From positions 1 to 37,855 of the forward strand of contig DGPZ01000039.1 of the NCBI GenBank assembly GCA_002390675.1: DNA of 37,855 nucleotides. Reading direction: 5' to 3'. The first letter of the stretch is position 1. Every line of letters begins with the position of its first letter. This document shows, piece by piece, positions 8,056 through 15,945 of the stretch. Made by a program: the position numbers and the translations under genes. Source of the stretch: Deltaproteobacteria bacterium UBA4427 (GTDB lineage: Bacteria > Myxococcota_A > UBA9160 > UBA4427). Under the pieces are notes generated by a model. It was not told the DNA's origin. It did not search any database and saw only the letters and a program-made list of their open reading frames with translations.

Positions 8056-9036
8056 ATGAAAGCCATCGTCTGCAAGGAATTCGGACCGCCGGAGAAGCTC
8101 GTGCTCGAAGACATCGAGGAGCCCAAGGCAGGCGAAGGGCAGGTTGTCATAGAGTCGCAGGCTTCGACCGTGACTTTCCCGGATGCGCTGATGGTGGAGG
8201 ACAAATATCAGTTCAAGGCGGAGCTTCCCTACGTGCCCGGCGGCGAGGCCGCAGGGGTCATCGCGGAGGTTGGGCCGGGCGTCGAAGGGTTCGCAGTGGG
8301 CGACCGCGTGATTGGGGCAAGTGGTCTGATCGGCGGATTCCAAGAAAAAGTCGTCGCTTCCGCGAAGGCGACGCGCAAGCTCTCAAATAACGTTGGCTTC
8401 GCCGAATCGACGGGGCTGCTCTACGCCTACGGCACCGGCTATTACGGCCTGAAATTTCGAGGTGACCTCAAACCCGGCGAGACGTTGCTGGTGTTGGGCG
8501 CCGCGGGCAACGTGGGACTCGCAGCGGTGGAACTTGGCAAGCTAATGGGCGCGCGCGTCATCGCAGCAGCCTCGAGTCGAGAAAAGCTTTCGGTCTGCCT
8601 CGATCGCGGTGCGGACGAAACGATCAACTATTCAGAGGAAGACCTTAAGGCTCGCGCTAAGGAGCTGACTGGCGGCAAAGGCGTCGACGTCATTTATGAC
8701 TGTGTTGGCGGCGACTACGCGGAATCGGCACTCCGCGCGATTGCCTGGGAAGGTCGGTTCCTCGTGATTGGCTTTACGGCCGGTATCCCGAAGCTCCCGC
8801 TGAACCTGACTCTGCTCAAGAGCTGTCAGGTGATAGGCGTCTTTTACGGTGCCATGATCGCGAAGCAGCCGGAGTTGATCGCGGAGATCACGAAGGATCT
8901 TTATGAGTTCATGGACGGAGGAAAGCTCAAGCCCCACGTCTCCGCACGCTATGCGCTCGCGGAGGCGCCCCAAGCGCTGCGCGACTTGCTCGACCGAAAG
9001 GTCACGGGCAAGGTCGTGATTGAAGCGAACCGTTAA
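8056..9036 (+). CDS. NADPH:quinone oxidoreductase-like protein (zinc-free MDR family)
   Basis: The protein of 326 residues belongs to the medium-chain dehydrogenase/reductase family, quinone oxidoreductase branch. The N-terminal GroES-like domain includes PYVPGGEAAGVI and VGDRVIG. The Rossmann domain has LGAAGNVGLAAVELGKLMGA, followed by SSREK for NADPH phosphate recognition. A DCVGGD segment and a C-terminal KVTGKVVIE end are typical. The Cys/His zinc ligands of alcohol dehydrogenases are absent, which argues for a reductase of quinones or enones. GGAG lies seven bases before the ATG. Its stop codon directly abuts that of the convergent SGNH hydrolase gene, and no terminator is visible between them. 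Confidence 0.9.
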   Translation: MKAIVCKEFGPPEKLVLEDIEEPKAGEGQVVIESQASTVTFPDALMVEDKYQFKAELPYVPGGEAAGVIAEVGPGVEGFAVGDRVIGASGLIGGFQEKVVASAKATRKLSNNVGFAESTGLLYAYGTGYYGLKFRGDLKPGETLLVLGAAGNVGLAAVELGKLMGARVIAAASSREKLSVCLDRGADETINYSEEDLKARAKELTGGKGVDVIYDCVGGDYAESALRAIAWEGRFLVIGFTAGIPKLPLNLTLLKSCQVIGVFYGAMIAKQPELIAEITKDLYEFMDGGKLKPHVSARYALAEAPQALRDLLDRKVTGKVVIEANR

Positions 9037-9915
9037 CTAATACCGCAGTACCGGTTCTAGTGTCTTCCAAACGCGTTCGGCTATGAGTGCGTGTCCCTCG
9101 GCAGTCGGGTGGATCCCGTCGGCTTGATTGAGATGCCGTCGCGCAGCTACGTCTTCCAATAGGAAGGGGATCAGCGCTGCGTCGTGGCTGCTCGCGAGGG
9201 CTGGGTAGACGGCATCGAATCGGGTGCCGTATTCCAGCCCAAGGTTCGGCGCCGCGCGCATGCCTGCAACGACGAGTCCTACGCCAGGATGCGTTTCAAT
9301 GGTCTGCTCAAGAATCGTTTCGAGATTCGTGCGGAGCTGCTCGACGTCCTGGCCGCGGAGCATGTCATTCGCGCCGAGTTCGAGCACGAGAACCGAGACT
9401 GGGAGTCGCAATAGCCAAGCGAGGCGCCGTAATCCGCCGGCCGAAGTGTCGCCGCTCACGCCCGCGTTAATCACTCTATAGTCCAGCTCAGCCTCATCGA
9501 TCCGGTCCTGAATGAGCGCCGGATAGGCCTGACTCTCCTCGAGTCCATAGCCTGCCGTAATGCTCGTGCCCAGAAATACGATCACGGGCGCGTCACGCTC
9601 CGCCCGAGCCGAGGAAGCCGCGCCGCGTGGCGAATCGTCGGTTTCGCTCGTTGCTCCGGGTCCGCTGAGTGCTGAACCACGTCCGGACTCATTCTCCGGG
9701 CCGGCTCCACTGTCCGTGCCTCCGCACGCGGCTGCGAAAAGCAAGGCCAAGACCATCGAGATGCACAGCAACAGCCGCTCGACGCCCGTCCGTCGCCATT
9801 TTGTGGCGCGGATGAATCCGGGAGACCCGCAATCGCGGAATGCGCCGGGACTGCCGGGGGGATAGTGTATGGGCCGCGTCGCCCGCGCCCCCCTGTTCTG
9901 AATCGGATTTCGCAT
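9037..9915 (-). CDS. tesA: TesA-like SGNH hydrolase / arylesterase, predicted lipoprotein
   Basis: This 292-residue protein has the SGNH hydrolase blocks: VFLGTSITAGYGL with the nucleophile Ser (Thr replaces the Asp of GDS, common in arylesterases), NAGVSGDTS, LELGANDML and ADGIHPTAEGH with the catalytic Asp and His. A hydrophobic stretch ends in a lipobox-like LLFAAAC near residue 64, so it is probably a lipoprotein, with a Gly/Ser-rich linker before the catalytic domain. The only ATG/GTG/TTG before that stretch is the ATG at 9915, which leaves a 40-residue leader before the signal; the other candidate, Met54, has no basic region. It is divergent from ybbA, the arrangement known from E. coli tesA-ybbAP. 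It likely cleaves esters, thioesters or lysophospholipids. Confidence 0.88.
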   Translation of the reverse strand: MRNPIQNRGARATRPIHYPPGSPGAFRDCGSPGFIRATKWRRTGVERLLLCISMVLALLFAAACGGTDSGAGPENESGRGSALSGPGATSETDDSPRGAASSARAERDAPVIVFLGTSITAGYGLEESQAYPALIQDRIDEAELDYRVINAGVSGDTSAGGLRRLAWLLRLPVSVLVLELGANDMLRGQDVEQLRTNLETILEQTIETHPGVGLVVAGMRAAPNLGLEYGTRFDAVYPALASSHDAALIPFLLEDVAARRHLNQADGIHPTAEGHALIAERVWKTLEPVLRY

Positions 9916-9920
9916 CGCGT

Positions 9921-10700
9921 ATGATCGTCGCTCGCAATCTCACGCAACGCTACTCCCGAGCCGGTGCTTCCGGTTCGGATGACACACTCACCGTCCTCGA
10001 CGGCGTCGACCTAGACGTCGCGTCGGGCGAAGTCGTCGTCATTTTGGGCCCATCGGGTAGCGGGAAGACGACGCTCCTCGGGCTGCTCGCCGGACTCGAC
10101 CGGCCGACGAGCGGAGAGATCGAGCTCGCCGGGGCTTCGCTTTCGACCCTCGACGAAGATGCTCGCGCAGCGCTGCGGGCGGATCGAATCGGCTTCATCT
10201 TTCAGAGCTTCCATCTCATCCCGACACTGACCGCTCTCGAGAATGTGATCGTGCCCCTCGAACTTCTCGGCCCGGACCGCGCGCCGAAGGCCGCAGAGGC
10301 CGAGGCCAAAGCGCGTGAACTGCTGACGTCGGTTGGGCTCCGGAGCCGCCTCGATCACTATCCCGCTCAGCTATCGGGTGGCGAGCAACAAAGAGTCGGA
10401 ATCGCCCGCGCCTTTGCAAATAAACCCGCAGTGCTCTTTGCGGACGAACCGACGGGGAATCTCGATCGGGCAACAGGAGAGGAGATCACGAATCTGCTCT
10501 TCGATCTCAATGAACAGCACGGCACGACCTTGGTCATCGTCACCCACGATCTAGAACTCAGCCGCCGCGCCCATCGCATCATTCATCTTGCCGCCGGGCG
10601 AGTCGATCACATCGAAGTGATCCCTAAGTCGCCGGGGGCATCCTTAGGTACTTCTTCGAGTGCTTCTTCTAGCACTTTTTCTTCCGAACCCGCGCGTTAG
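9921..10700 (+). CDS. ybbA: ABC transporter ATPase, YbbA/LolD-MacB family
   Basis: From the ATG at 9921 the protein has 259 residues. Walker A is GPSGSGKTT, the Q-loop region is FIFQSFHLIPTLTA, the signature is LSGGEQQRVGIARAF, Walker B is VLFADEPTGNLD, and the switch His is in IVTHD. These match the LolD/MacB/YbbA group, whose ATPases power FtsX-like permeases rather than classical importers. A Ser-rich tail of about 25 residues follows the domain and is not part of the family core. The start codon lies only five bases from the divergent tesA start. It is followed 15 bases later by its permease partner. Confidence 0.93.
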   Translation: MIVARNLTQRYSRAGASGSDDTLTVLDGVDLDVASGEVVVILGPSGSGKTTLLGLLAGLDRPTSGEIELAGASLSTLDEDARAALRADRIGFIFQSFHLIPTLTALENVIVPLELLGPDRAPKAAEAEAKARELLTSVGLRSRLDHYPAQLSGGEQQRVGIARAFANKPAVLFADEPTGNLDRATGEEITNLLFDLNEQHGTTLVIVTHDLELSRRAHRIIHLAAGRVDHIEVIPKSPGASLGTSSSASSSTFSSEPAR

Positions 10701-10715
10701 GCGAGTCTAGATATC

Positions 10716-13268
10716 GTGAAGACGCGTTTCGTGACCGGCATGATTAGGCGAGAGCTTCGAGCCGCCGCTCGGCGATTTGGTTTCTACGGAAGCTGCATGG
10801 CGATCGGGATCGCAGTTGTCGTCTGCCTCCATTCTTTGCGCGAAGCCGTTGACGCCTCCGTGAACCTTCGCTCGCGGGAGCTGTTGGGTGCCGATCTGCG
10901 ACTCAGCAGCCGGGATCTCGCGGGGCCCGAGGTCCGCGTTGCGCTCGAGAGCATCGAAGCTGCTGCGCTTCAGCCTCCGACACGAGTGACGCGACTCGGG
11001 TCGATGGCTCTGGCGGAGCGCTCGGAGCGCAGTCGCCTCGTCGATTTGCTGGCGATCGATGGCCCTTACCCGATCTACGGCGAGATCTGGACTCGGCCTT
11101 CCCATCAATGGTCGGAATTTGGATCTGTACCCGGGCGGGTCTACGTCGATTCGACTCTGCTGATCCAGCTCGATGTCGAACCGGGGGATCATCTTCGGAT
11201 CGGCAGCGAACGATTCGTGATTCATGCGGCAGTGACGAAGGCCCCCGGAGCCGTCGGGATGCAGACTCAGATGGCACCGCGCGTGTTCATGACGAAGGCG
11301 GATCTCGATCGCACAGGGCTCGTTGTCGAAGGCAGCTTGGTTTCCCACCTCTCGTATTGGAAGTTGCCGCAAGACGTCGCGGACCCGTGGATCAAAGAAC
11401 ACGAGTTGCTTCTCGATGATTCGCGTGTTCGTTCACAAACGGTGATTGGCTATCAGGAAGACATGTCGGAGCAATTCGGCACGCTGACTCGGTATACGGG
11501 ACTCGTCGGGCTGGCGGCGCTTTTGCTAGGGAGCATTGGGGTCGCGGCGGGCGTGCGTGTCTTCGTGCGAGAGAAGCTCGACGGCGTTGCGATGCTGCGA
11601 TCGATTGGGGCGAGTCCGAGCGATGTGATCGCGATCTACACGGGACTTGCGATTTGCTTGGGAATCGCAGCCGGGCTGTTAGGGATCCTATTATGCCTGC
11701 CCCTTGTGGCGGGCTTGCCGAGTCTTCTCGGCGACTTGCTCCCGGTCGAAGTATCGATCGGCGTCGGCCCTACTGCGATTCTGACGGGGCTCGGGCTGAG
11801 TATTTGGGCGACGCTACTTTGTGCGATGGGCCCGGTACTCGATCTCGCACGGGTGGCGCCCTTGCGTGCGCTTCGCCGGGATTTTGGAACCGATGATGGG
11901 GAGCAATCCCTTGGGTCAATCTGGGCCATCGTCGCGGTCGGCCTAAGCCTTTTGCTGGCTTCGGTCTGGCAGGCGGGGAACTGGCAAGTTGGCGTCTCCT
12001 TCGCATTAGGCCTGGCGGCGACGGTAGGGGTGCTGGCACTGTCTGCGATGGGCTTGATCCGGTTGCTACGAAATCACCCGCCCCGACGTTTCGCGTATTG
12101 GGCGCGACAGGGCGTGGCGAATCTCTTTAGGCCACGCAATCACACGCTCCCCACCACGATCGCAATCGGCTTCGCGCTCTTCGTCGTCGCGACGGTGCAT
12201 ACGGTTCAGCGAAACGTGCTCGATCAAATGGCTGTGGATGCGCGGCCCGATCGACCGAATTTTGTGCTCTTCGATGTGCAGAGGGATCAGGTTGCTGGCG
12301 TCGAGGCGCTTCTCGAACAACACGGGGCTGGGGTAACGGATAGAGCTCCTCTGATTTCAGCCAGACTGTCGGGTGTGCACGGTATTGCGCGTAGTGAATT
12401 CTTGGCGGACGAAGGGCTATCGCGGGAACTACGCTGGGCGCTCCAAAGGGAATACCGACTGACCTACTCCGACGTACTTCGTGAGAGCGAAGAGATCATC
12501 GCGGGTGCCTGGTGGGAGCCGGATTCAGTCTCGGCAGACGCGGAACGCTTCCCGGTGTCGCTCGAACGTGATCTTGCGAAGTCGTTGTCCGTCGGCGTCG
12601 GGGATGCCGTGACGTTTCGGATCCAAGGCGTCGACGTCGAGACGGAAGTGGCGAGCATTCGACAAGTCGATTGGGGCCGCATGGCGACGAATTTCTTTGT
12701 TGTGTTTCCGCCTGCGGGTTTGGAAGACGCACCTCAAAGTACAGTGCTCCTCGCGCATCTCGCGGAAGAAGAGGCGAGGTCGGCGATGCAGCGAGATCTT
12801 GTAGGGCGCTTTCCGAATGTCTCGGCGCTTGATGCGACTCTGATTCTCAGGTCTCTGGATACGATGCTCGGACAGATTAGCATCGCGGTTCAGCTGCTTT
12901 CGCTCTTCACCCTCGGTACAGGGATCGCGATTCTGATCGCGGCGGGTGTGGCGGCCAGGAGCGAGCGCGTTCGAGAGGCTGTGCTCTTGCGAGTGCTCGG
13001 CGCGTCACGCCCGACCCTACGACGCATTGTTGTGACGGAGGCGATTGTTCTCGCTGGACTTGCTGCTCTCGTAGGCGCGACGCTTTCGGGTTTCGCGTCG
13101 TGGGCGGTGGTGGTTCTGGTCTTCGAGCTTCCTTTTGCTCCGCCTCTGCTTGACGTGGCTGGCTTGGCGCTTGCGACCTTCTTGATCACGGCGGTTTTCG
13201 GCGGCCTTGGCGGCGCGTCAGCGGCAAACGAGTCGCCCCAAGCAGCGCTACGCCGCGAAGCCGCCTGA
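10716..13268 (+). CDS. ybbP: FtsX-like permease of a YbbA/YbbP-type ABC complex
   Basis: The protein has 850 residues and starts at GTG. A first membrane helix (about residues 20-35) is followed by a large periplasmic region, then helices near 255-400 including the FtsX-domain hallmark VRVFVREKLDGVAMLRSIGAS. A second periplasmic region and a second FtsX block near 720-850 include RSERVREAVLLRVLGAS. This duplicated FtsX layout and length fit E. coli YbbP (about 800 residues). Such complexes are type VII, mechanotransmission-type ABC systems that move lipids or proteins within the periplasm rather than carrying solutes across the membrane. Pairing with YbbA and TesA suggests a role in lipid or lipoprotein handling, but the substrate is not established. 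Confidence 0.9.
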   Translation: MKTRFVTGMIRRELRAAARRFGFYGSCMAIGIAVVVCLHSLREAVDASVNLRSRELLGADLRLSSRDLAGPEVRVALESIEAAALQPPTRVTRLGSMALAERSERSRLVDLLAIDGPYPIYGEIWTRPSHQWSEFGSVPGRVYVDSTLLIQLDVEPGDHLRIGSERFVIHAAVTKAPGAVGMQTQMAPRVFMTKADLDRTGLVVEGSLVSHLSYWKLPQDVADPWIKEHELLLDDSRVRSQTVIGYQEDMSEQFGTLTRYTGLVGLAALLLGSIGVAAGVRVFVREKLDGVAMLRSIGASPSDVIAIYTGLAICLGIAAGLLGILLCLPLVAGLPSLLGDLLPVEVSIGVGPTAILTGLGLSIWATLLCAMGPVLDLARVAPLRALRRDFGTDDGEQSLGSIWAIVAVGLSLLLASVWQAGNWQVGVSFALGLAATVGVLALSAMGLIRLLRNHPPRRFAYWARQGVANLFRPRNHTLPTTIAIGFALFVVATVHTVQRNVLDQMAVDARPDRPNFVLFDVQRDQVAGVEALLEQHGAGVTDRAPLISARLSGVHGIARSEFLADEGLSRELRWALQREYRLTYSDVLRESEEIIAGAWWEPDSVSADAERFPVSLERDLAKSLSVGVGDAVTFRIQGVDVETEVASIRQVDWGRMATNFFVVFPPAGLEDAPQSTVLLAHLAEEEARSAMQRDLVGRFPNVSALDATLILRSLDTMLGQISIAVQLLSLFTLGTGIAILIAAGVAARSERVREAVLLRVLGASRPTLRRIVVTEAIVLAGLAALVGATLSGFASWAVVVLVFELPFAPPLLDVAGLALATFLITAVFGGLGGASAANESPQAALRREAA

Positions 13269-13421
13269 AGTCGTCAAAGCCAGCGAGGAAGACGGTGTCG
13301 CCTAATCCTGCCCCGATTGGGCGACTTGAGGATCGTCATACGGGTCGCTGACAAGCACGCCTACAGCTTGATAGACTCGCGAGACGGACCGCCATCTTGG
13401 TATGGGTCCCGGGGAGCCGTA

Positions 13422-14111
13422 TTGGCTAGCAGAATCTCAGAATGGATCGCCGAAGCGGGGAGACGGCGCGTCTTTCGAACGACAGGCGTCTATATCGTCG
13501 CCGTTTGGGGCATCTCTTCCGGCGGTGTCGACATAGCCAGCGTGCTTGGAATTCCTGAATCCGCCGTTCGAATGTTGATCTACGCAGCGCTTGGCTTCCT
13601 CCCGATCGTGGCCTTCCTGGCTTGGCGATTCGATATCGGCCTGACCGGTGTTGTGCGGGATCCCCAGGACTTACAGGAGCAAGACAGAGTTGAGGCGGAG
13701 CTCGCCGATATGGCGACGATCATGAGCGGCGACATGGGTACCGGAGCCGTGGTCGTTCGCTGGGAAGACACGACCGGTGAAAATGCGTCGCTCTTTTTGG
13801 ACGAGTTTTATATCGGTCGCGGCGCCGATTGCCGAGTTCGTTACTACGACCCCCTTGTGTCGCGCCGACACGCGAGAGTTTTTCACGATGAAAGCGTTTG
13901 GTACGTCGAAGATCTAGGGAGTCGGAACGGTACAGCGGTGGATGGACGAACCGTTGAGCGCGAGCCGCTCGGGGAATCGACTGAGATTCGTGTGAGCGAG
14001 GGCGGGCCTTTTCTTTGGATTGAGCGAGTGATGCCTGGGGAGGCGACGCGCAACGCGCTGTCGATTTATCCGCCGGGCCAGCCTACTGCGCATATCCGGT
14101 CGAAGCCATGA
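13422..14111 (+). CDS. Membrane-anchored FHA-domain protein
   Basis: I place the start at the TTG at 13422, which has GGGGAG six bases upstream, giving 229 residues; a TTG at 13317 would add 35 unsupported residues. Residues 5-75 match the two-helix membrane module common ahead of adenylate cyclase, winged-helix and TPR domains in Proteobacteria: RRRVFRTTGVYIVAVW, a short loop with LGIPESAVR, then a second helix ending LAWRFDI. After a charged linker comes a complete FHA domain with YIGRGADC (130-137), SRRHARV (148-153) and LGSRNGT (165-171), the residues that bind phosphothreonine. It probably recruits a phosphorylated partner to the inner membrane. No kinase or secretion genes are nearby. 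Confidence 0.85.
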   Translation: MASRISEWIAEAGRRRVFRTTGVYIVAVWGISSGGVDIASVLGIPESAVRMLIYAALGFLPIVAFLAWRFDIGLTGVVRDPQDLQEQDRVEAELADMATIMSGDMGTGAVVVRWEDTTGENASLFLDEFYIGRGADCRVRYYDPLVSRRHARVFHDESVWYVEDLGSRNGTAVDGRTVEREPLGESTEIRVSEGGPFLWIERVMPGEATRNALSIYPPGQPTAHIRSKP

Positions 14112-14257
14112 CGTTGGGACATCCATTTGCTCGAGAATAACAATAGTCGCTATTCGTCCGACGCTAGTCTCTTGAGCCAAATGGAATACGCGCTCAGGAA
14201 GATCGGGCCAGTTTTTTATTCTCTACTCATTCTATTCACCGTCGAAAGCGAAACTCC

Positions 14258-15385
14258 GTGAGTGAAATTCTAATTACCGGCACTGGTCTTTTTACCCCGC
14301 CCGACTCGATCACAAACGAGGAACTCGTTGAGAGCCTTAGTCGTGCGAACGTGAAATGGAATGCTGAACACAAGGATGAGATCGAGAGCGGTGCCGTCGA
14401 AGAGCGGGACATGCCCTCGGTCAAGTTCATCCTGAAGGCTTCAGGCATAGGCCATCGCTACGTCATGGAAAAAACCGGGATGCTTGACCCTGATCGCCTC
14501 GCGCCGAACCTGCCTACACGGGGTGAAGACGAAATTGGGATTCAGGCCGAGATGTGCCTTCCCGCGGCGCAGGAAGCCCTGGCTCAGGCAGGCAGGACCG
14601 GCGCCGATGTGGATGCAGTGATCGTTGGCGCCTCGAATCTGCAACGCGCCTATCCCGCGGTTGCGATTGAGGTTCAGCAGGCGCTCGGTGCGGGCGGATT
14701 CGCCTATGACATGAACGTTGCCTGCTCGTCGGCAACATTTGCACTTCAGAATGCCGTCGATGCGGTTCGTTCTGGAAGTGCAAAATGCGCACTCGTGCTC
14801 TGCCCGGAGATTACCTCGGGGCACAACAACTTTGAACTCCGAGAATTTCATTTCATCTTCGGAGATGCTTGTACCGCAGTCGTCGTGGAGTCATCGGATA
14901 CTGCGAACGCCGGCGAAGCTTGGAGCGTCCTCGGGACGAAGTTGGTCACGAAATTTTCGAATAATATCCGCAATGATTTCGGTTTCCTGAATCGAAGCGA
15001 AGATTCCGAACGCGAACCGCACGAGCTGATGTTTCGCCAGAACGGACGGCAGGTCTTTCGAGATGTCTGCCCGATGGTTGCCGCTCACATCAAAGAGCAC
15101 GTTGAGGAGACCGGTGAAAAGTTAGACAGTATGAAACGATTCTGGCTGCATCAGGCGAATCTCGGTATGAATAAGCTGATCTCGAAGACGCTGTTAGGCC
15201 GGGATCCCGAGCCCGAGGAGGCACCGGTGATTCTCGACGAGTACGCGAATACGAGTTCCGCCGGATCGGTGATTGCATTTCATAAGCACCGTGACGGTCT
15301 CGTCGCGGGCGATGTCGGAGTGCTCTGCTCCTTTGGAGCCGGCTACTCCGTAGGCAGTCTCGTGCTTCGTAAGTCGCGGGACTGA
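14258..15385 (+). CDS. Beta-ketoacyl-ACP synthase III, long (375 aa) type
   Basis: The protein has 375 residues and begins at GTG (MSEILITGTGLFTPP). The thiolase-fold catalytic triad is visible: Cys156 in MNVACSSAT, His298 in WLHQAN and Asn331 in YANTSSAG. The segments NIRNDFGFLNR and FHKHRDGL are characteristic of a group of gammaproteobacterial KAS III proteins somewhat longer than FabH. They condense an acyl-CoA starter with malonyl-ACP. A separate, standard FabH is encoded at 23916-24839, so this copy is probably an alternative initiation enzyme or a specialised condensing enzyme. The ribosome binding site is weak. Its 3' end overlaps the minus-strand membrane protein gene by 43 bases. 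Confidence 0.9.
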   Translation: MSEILITGTGLFTPPDSITNEELVESLSRANVKWNAEHKDEIESGAVEERDMPSVKFILKASGIGHRYVMEKTGMLDPDRLAPNLPTRGEDEIGIQAEMCLPAAQEALAQAGRTGADVDAVIVGASNLQRAYPAVAIEVQQALGAGGFAYDMNVACSSATFALQNAVDAVRSGSAKCALVLCPEITSGHNNFELREFHFIFGDACTAVVVESSDTANAGEAWSVLGTKLVTKFSNNIRNDFGFLNRSEDSEREPHELMFRQNGRQVFRDVCPMVAAHIKEHVEETGEKLDSMKRFWLHQANLGMNKLISKTLLGRDPEPEEAPVILDEYANTSSAGSVIAFHKHRDGLVAGDVGVLCSFGAGYSVGSLVLRKSRD

Positions 15386-15663
15386 ATCGCTACCGCGCCT
15401 CTAAGGCCGAAGGCGAAGATAAGCGCCGAGAAGGCAGGCCAGTAGGAAAGATCTGCGACGATACGCTCTAGGTAGATGGCGAGGTAGACGACGGCGAGAG
15501 TGAGCTGGCCGAAGCCGTGAAGACGGTGCCATGCGCGTCTGCCGATCTTTTTGACTGCAGCATCATTGGATGTCGAGGCCATCGCAAACATCATCACGAA
15601 CCCGAGGCCACCCCCGATCGTACTGAGATCAAAACCTGCGGTTTCTGGCTCGAGGCGGTCCAT
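15343..15663 (-). CDS. Short membrane protein resembling the C-terminal half of a ferric-reductase/MsrQ-like domain
   Basis: The 106-residue product has three predicted membrane segments (about residues 16-30, 52-70 and 74-92). The sequence MASTSNDAAVKKIGRRAWHRLH resembles the 'TSN...G.RRWKRLH' signature of ferric-reductase-like and MsrQ/YedZ proteins. Full-length relatives have about 200 residues and additional haem-ligand His residues in an N-terminal half that is absent here. Reading the frame further upstream gives no start codon and no similar sequence for more than 100 bases. It is therefore either a genuine short protein or a truncated remnant. The stop lies inside the end of the KAS III gene. 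Confidence 0.5.
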   Translation of the reverse strand: MDRLEPETAGFDLSTIGGGLGFVMMFAMASTSNDAAVKKIGRRAWHRLHGFGQLTLAVVYLAIYLERIVADLSYWPAFSALIFAFGLRGAVAIQSRDLRSTRLPTE

Positions 15664-15739
15664 CGAAGGCTGATCGGTGCGGAAGTGGCAGAAGGCATGA
15701 GTGCTCCCAGGGCCCGGACAATTGGGGGTGCGTGGGACT

Positions 15740-15751
15740 GGGGTTCGCCCC
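15740..15751. other. GGGG-TTCG-CCCC hairpin between divergent genes
   Basis: A four-base stem closed by a TTCG tetraloop lies in the 278-base region between the short membrane protein gene and the cytochrome gene. An AT-rich TTTTATAC at 15760-15767 follows and could serve as a promoter element for the plus-strand operon. I do not see the conserved blocks of an FMN riboswitch here, even though a ribA-like gene is downstream. Confidence 0.3.
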
Positions 15752-15798
15752 GGGGCCCATTTTATACAACCAGTAGGATTCGGTATGTTTTGTCCGCC

Positions 15799-15945
15799 AT
15801 GGAACCCGCTCTCTGCCCCCCGAGACGCCCCCGCAAACCCAGTGAAAACCGGGACAAGCTGGGTACCTCAATCAACCCAGATCATGCTCGACGTGTCTTT
15901 CGTGAGAGCCTCGAAGTATTACTCGATGGATTGGAGCGAGGATGA
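15799..15945 (+). CDS. Possible small ORF coupled to the cytochrome gene
   Basis: An ATG at 15799 opens a 48-residue frame, basic at the start (PPRRPRKP) and helical at the end (ARRVFRESLEVLLDGLERG). Its TGA overlaps the cytochrome ATG in an ATGA arrangement, typical of translational coupling. No convincing ribosome binding site precedes the ATG; a TTG eight bases earlier, or a longer open frame, is possible. I recognise no family. It may be a real leader protein or a chance open frame. Confidence 0.35.
   Translation: MEPALCPPRRPRKPSENRDKLGTSINPDHARRVFRESLEVLLDGLERG

Noticed and set aside
10707..11402. Minus-strand open frame of 231 codons
   Set aside because: Antisense to the start of the FtsX-like permease gene, with no recognisable domain.
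14205..14225. T run after the FHA gene as a terminator
   Set aside because: The TTTTTT is not preceded by a credible GC-rich stem.
15664..15941. Search for an FMN riboswitch ahead of the GTP cyclohydrolase II-like operon
   Set aside because: None of the conserved riboswitch sequence blocks is visible; only a short GGGG-TTCG-CCCC hairpin is present.
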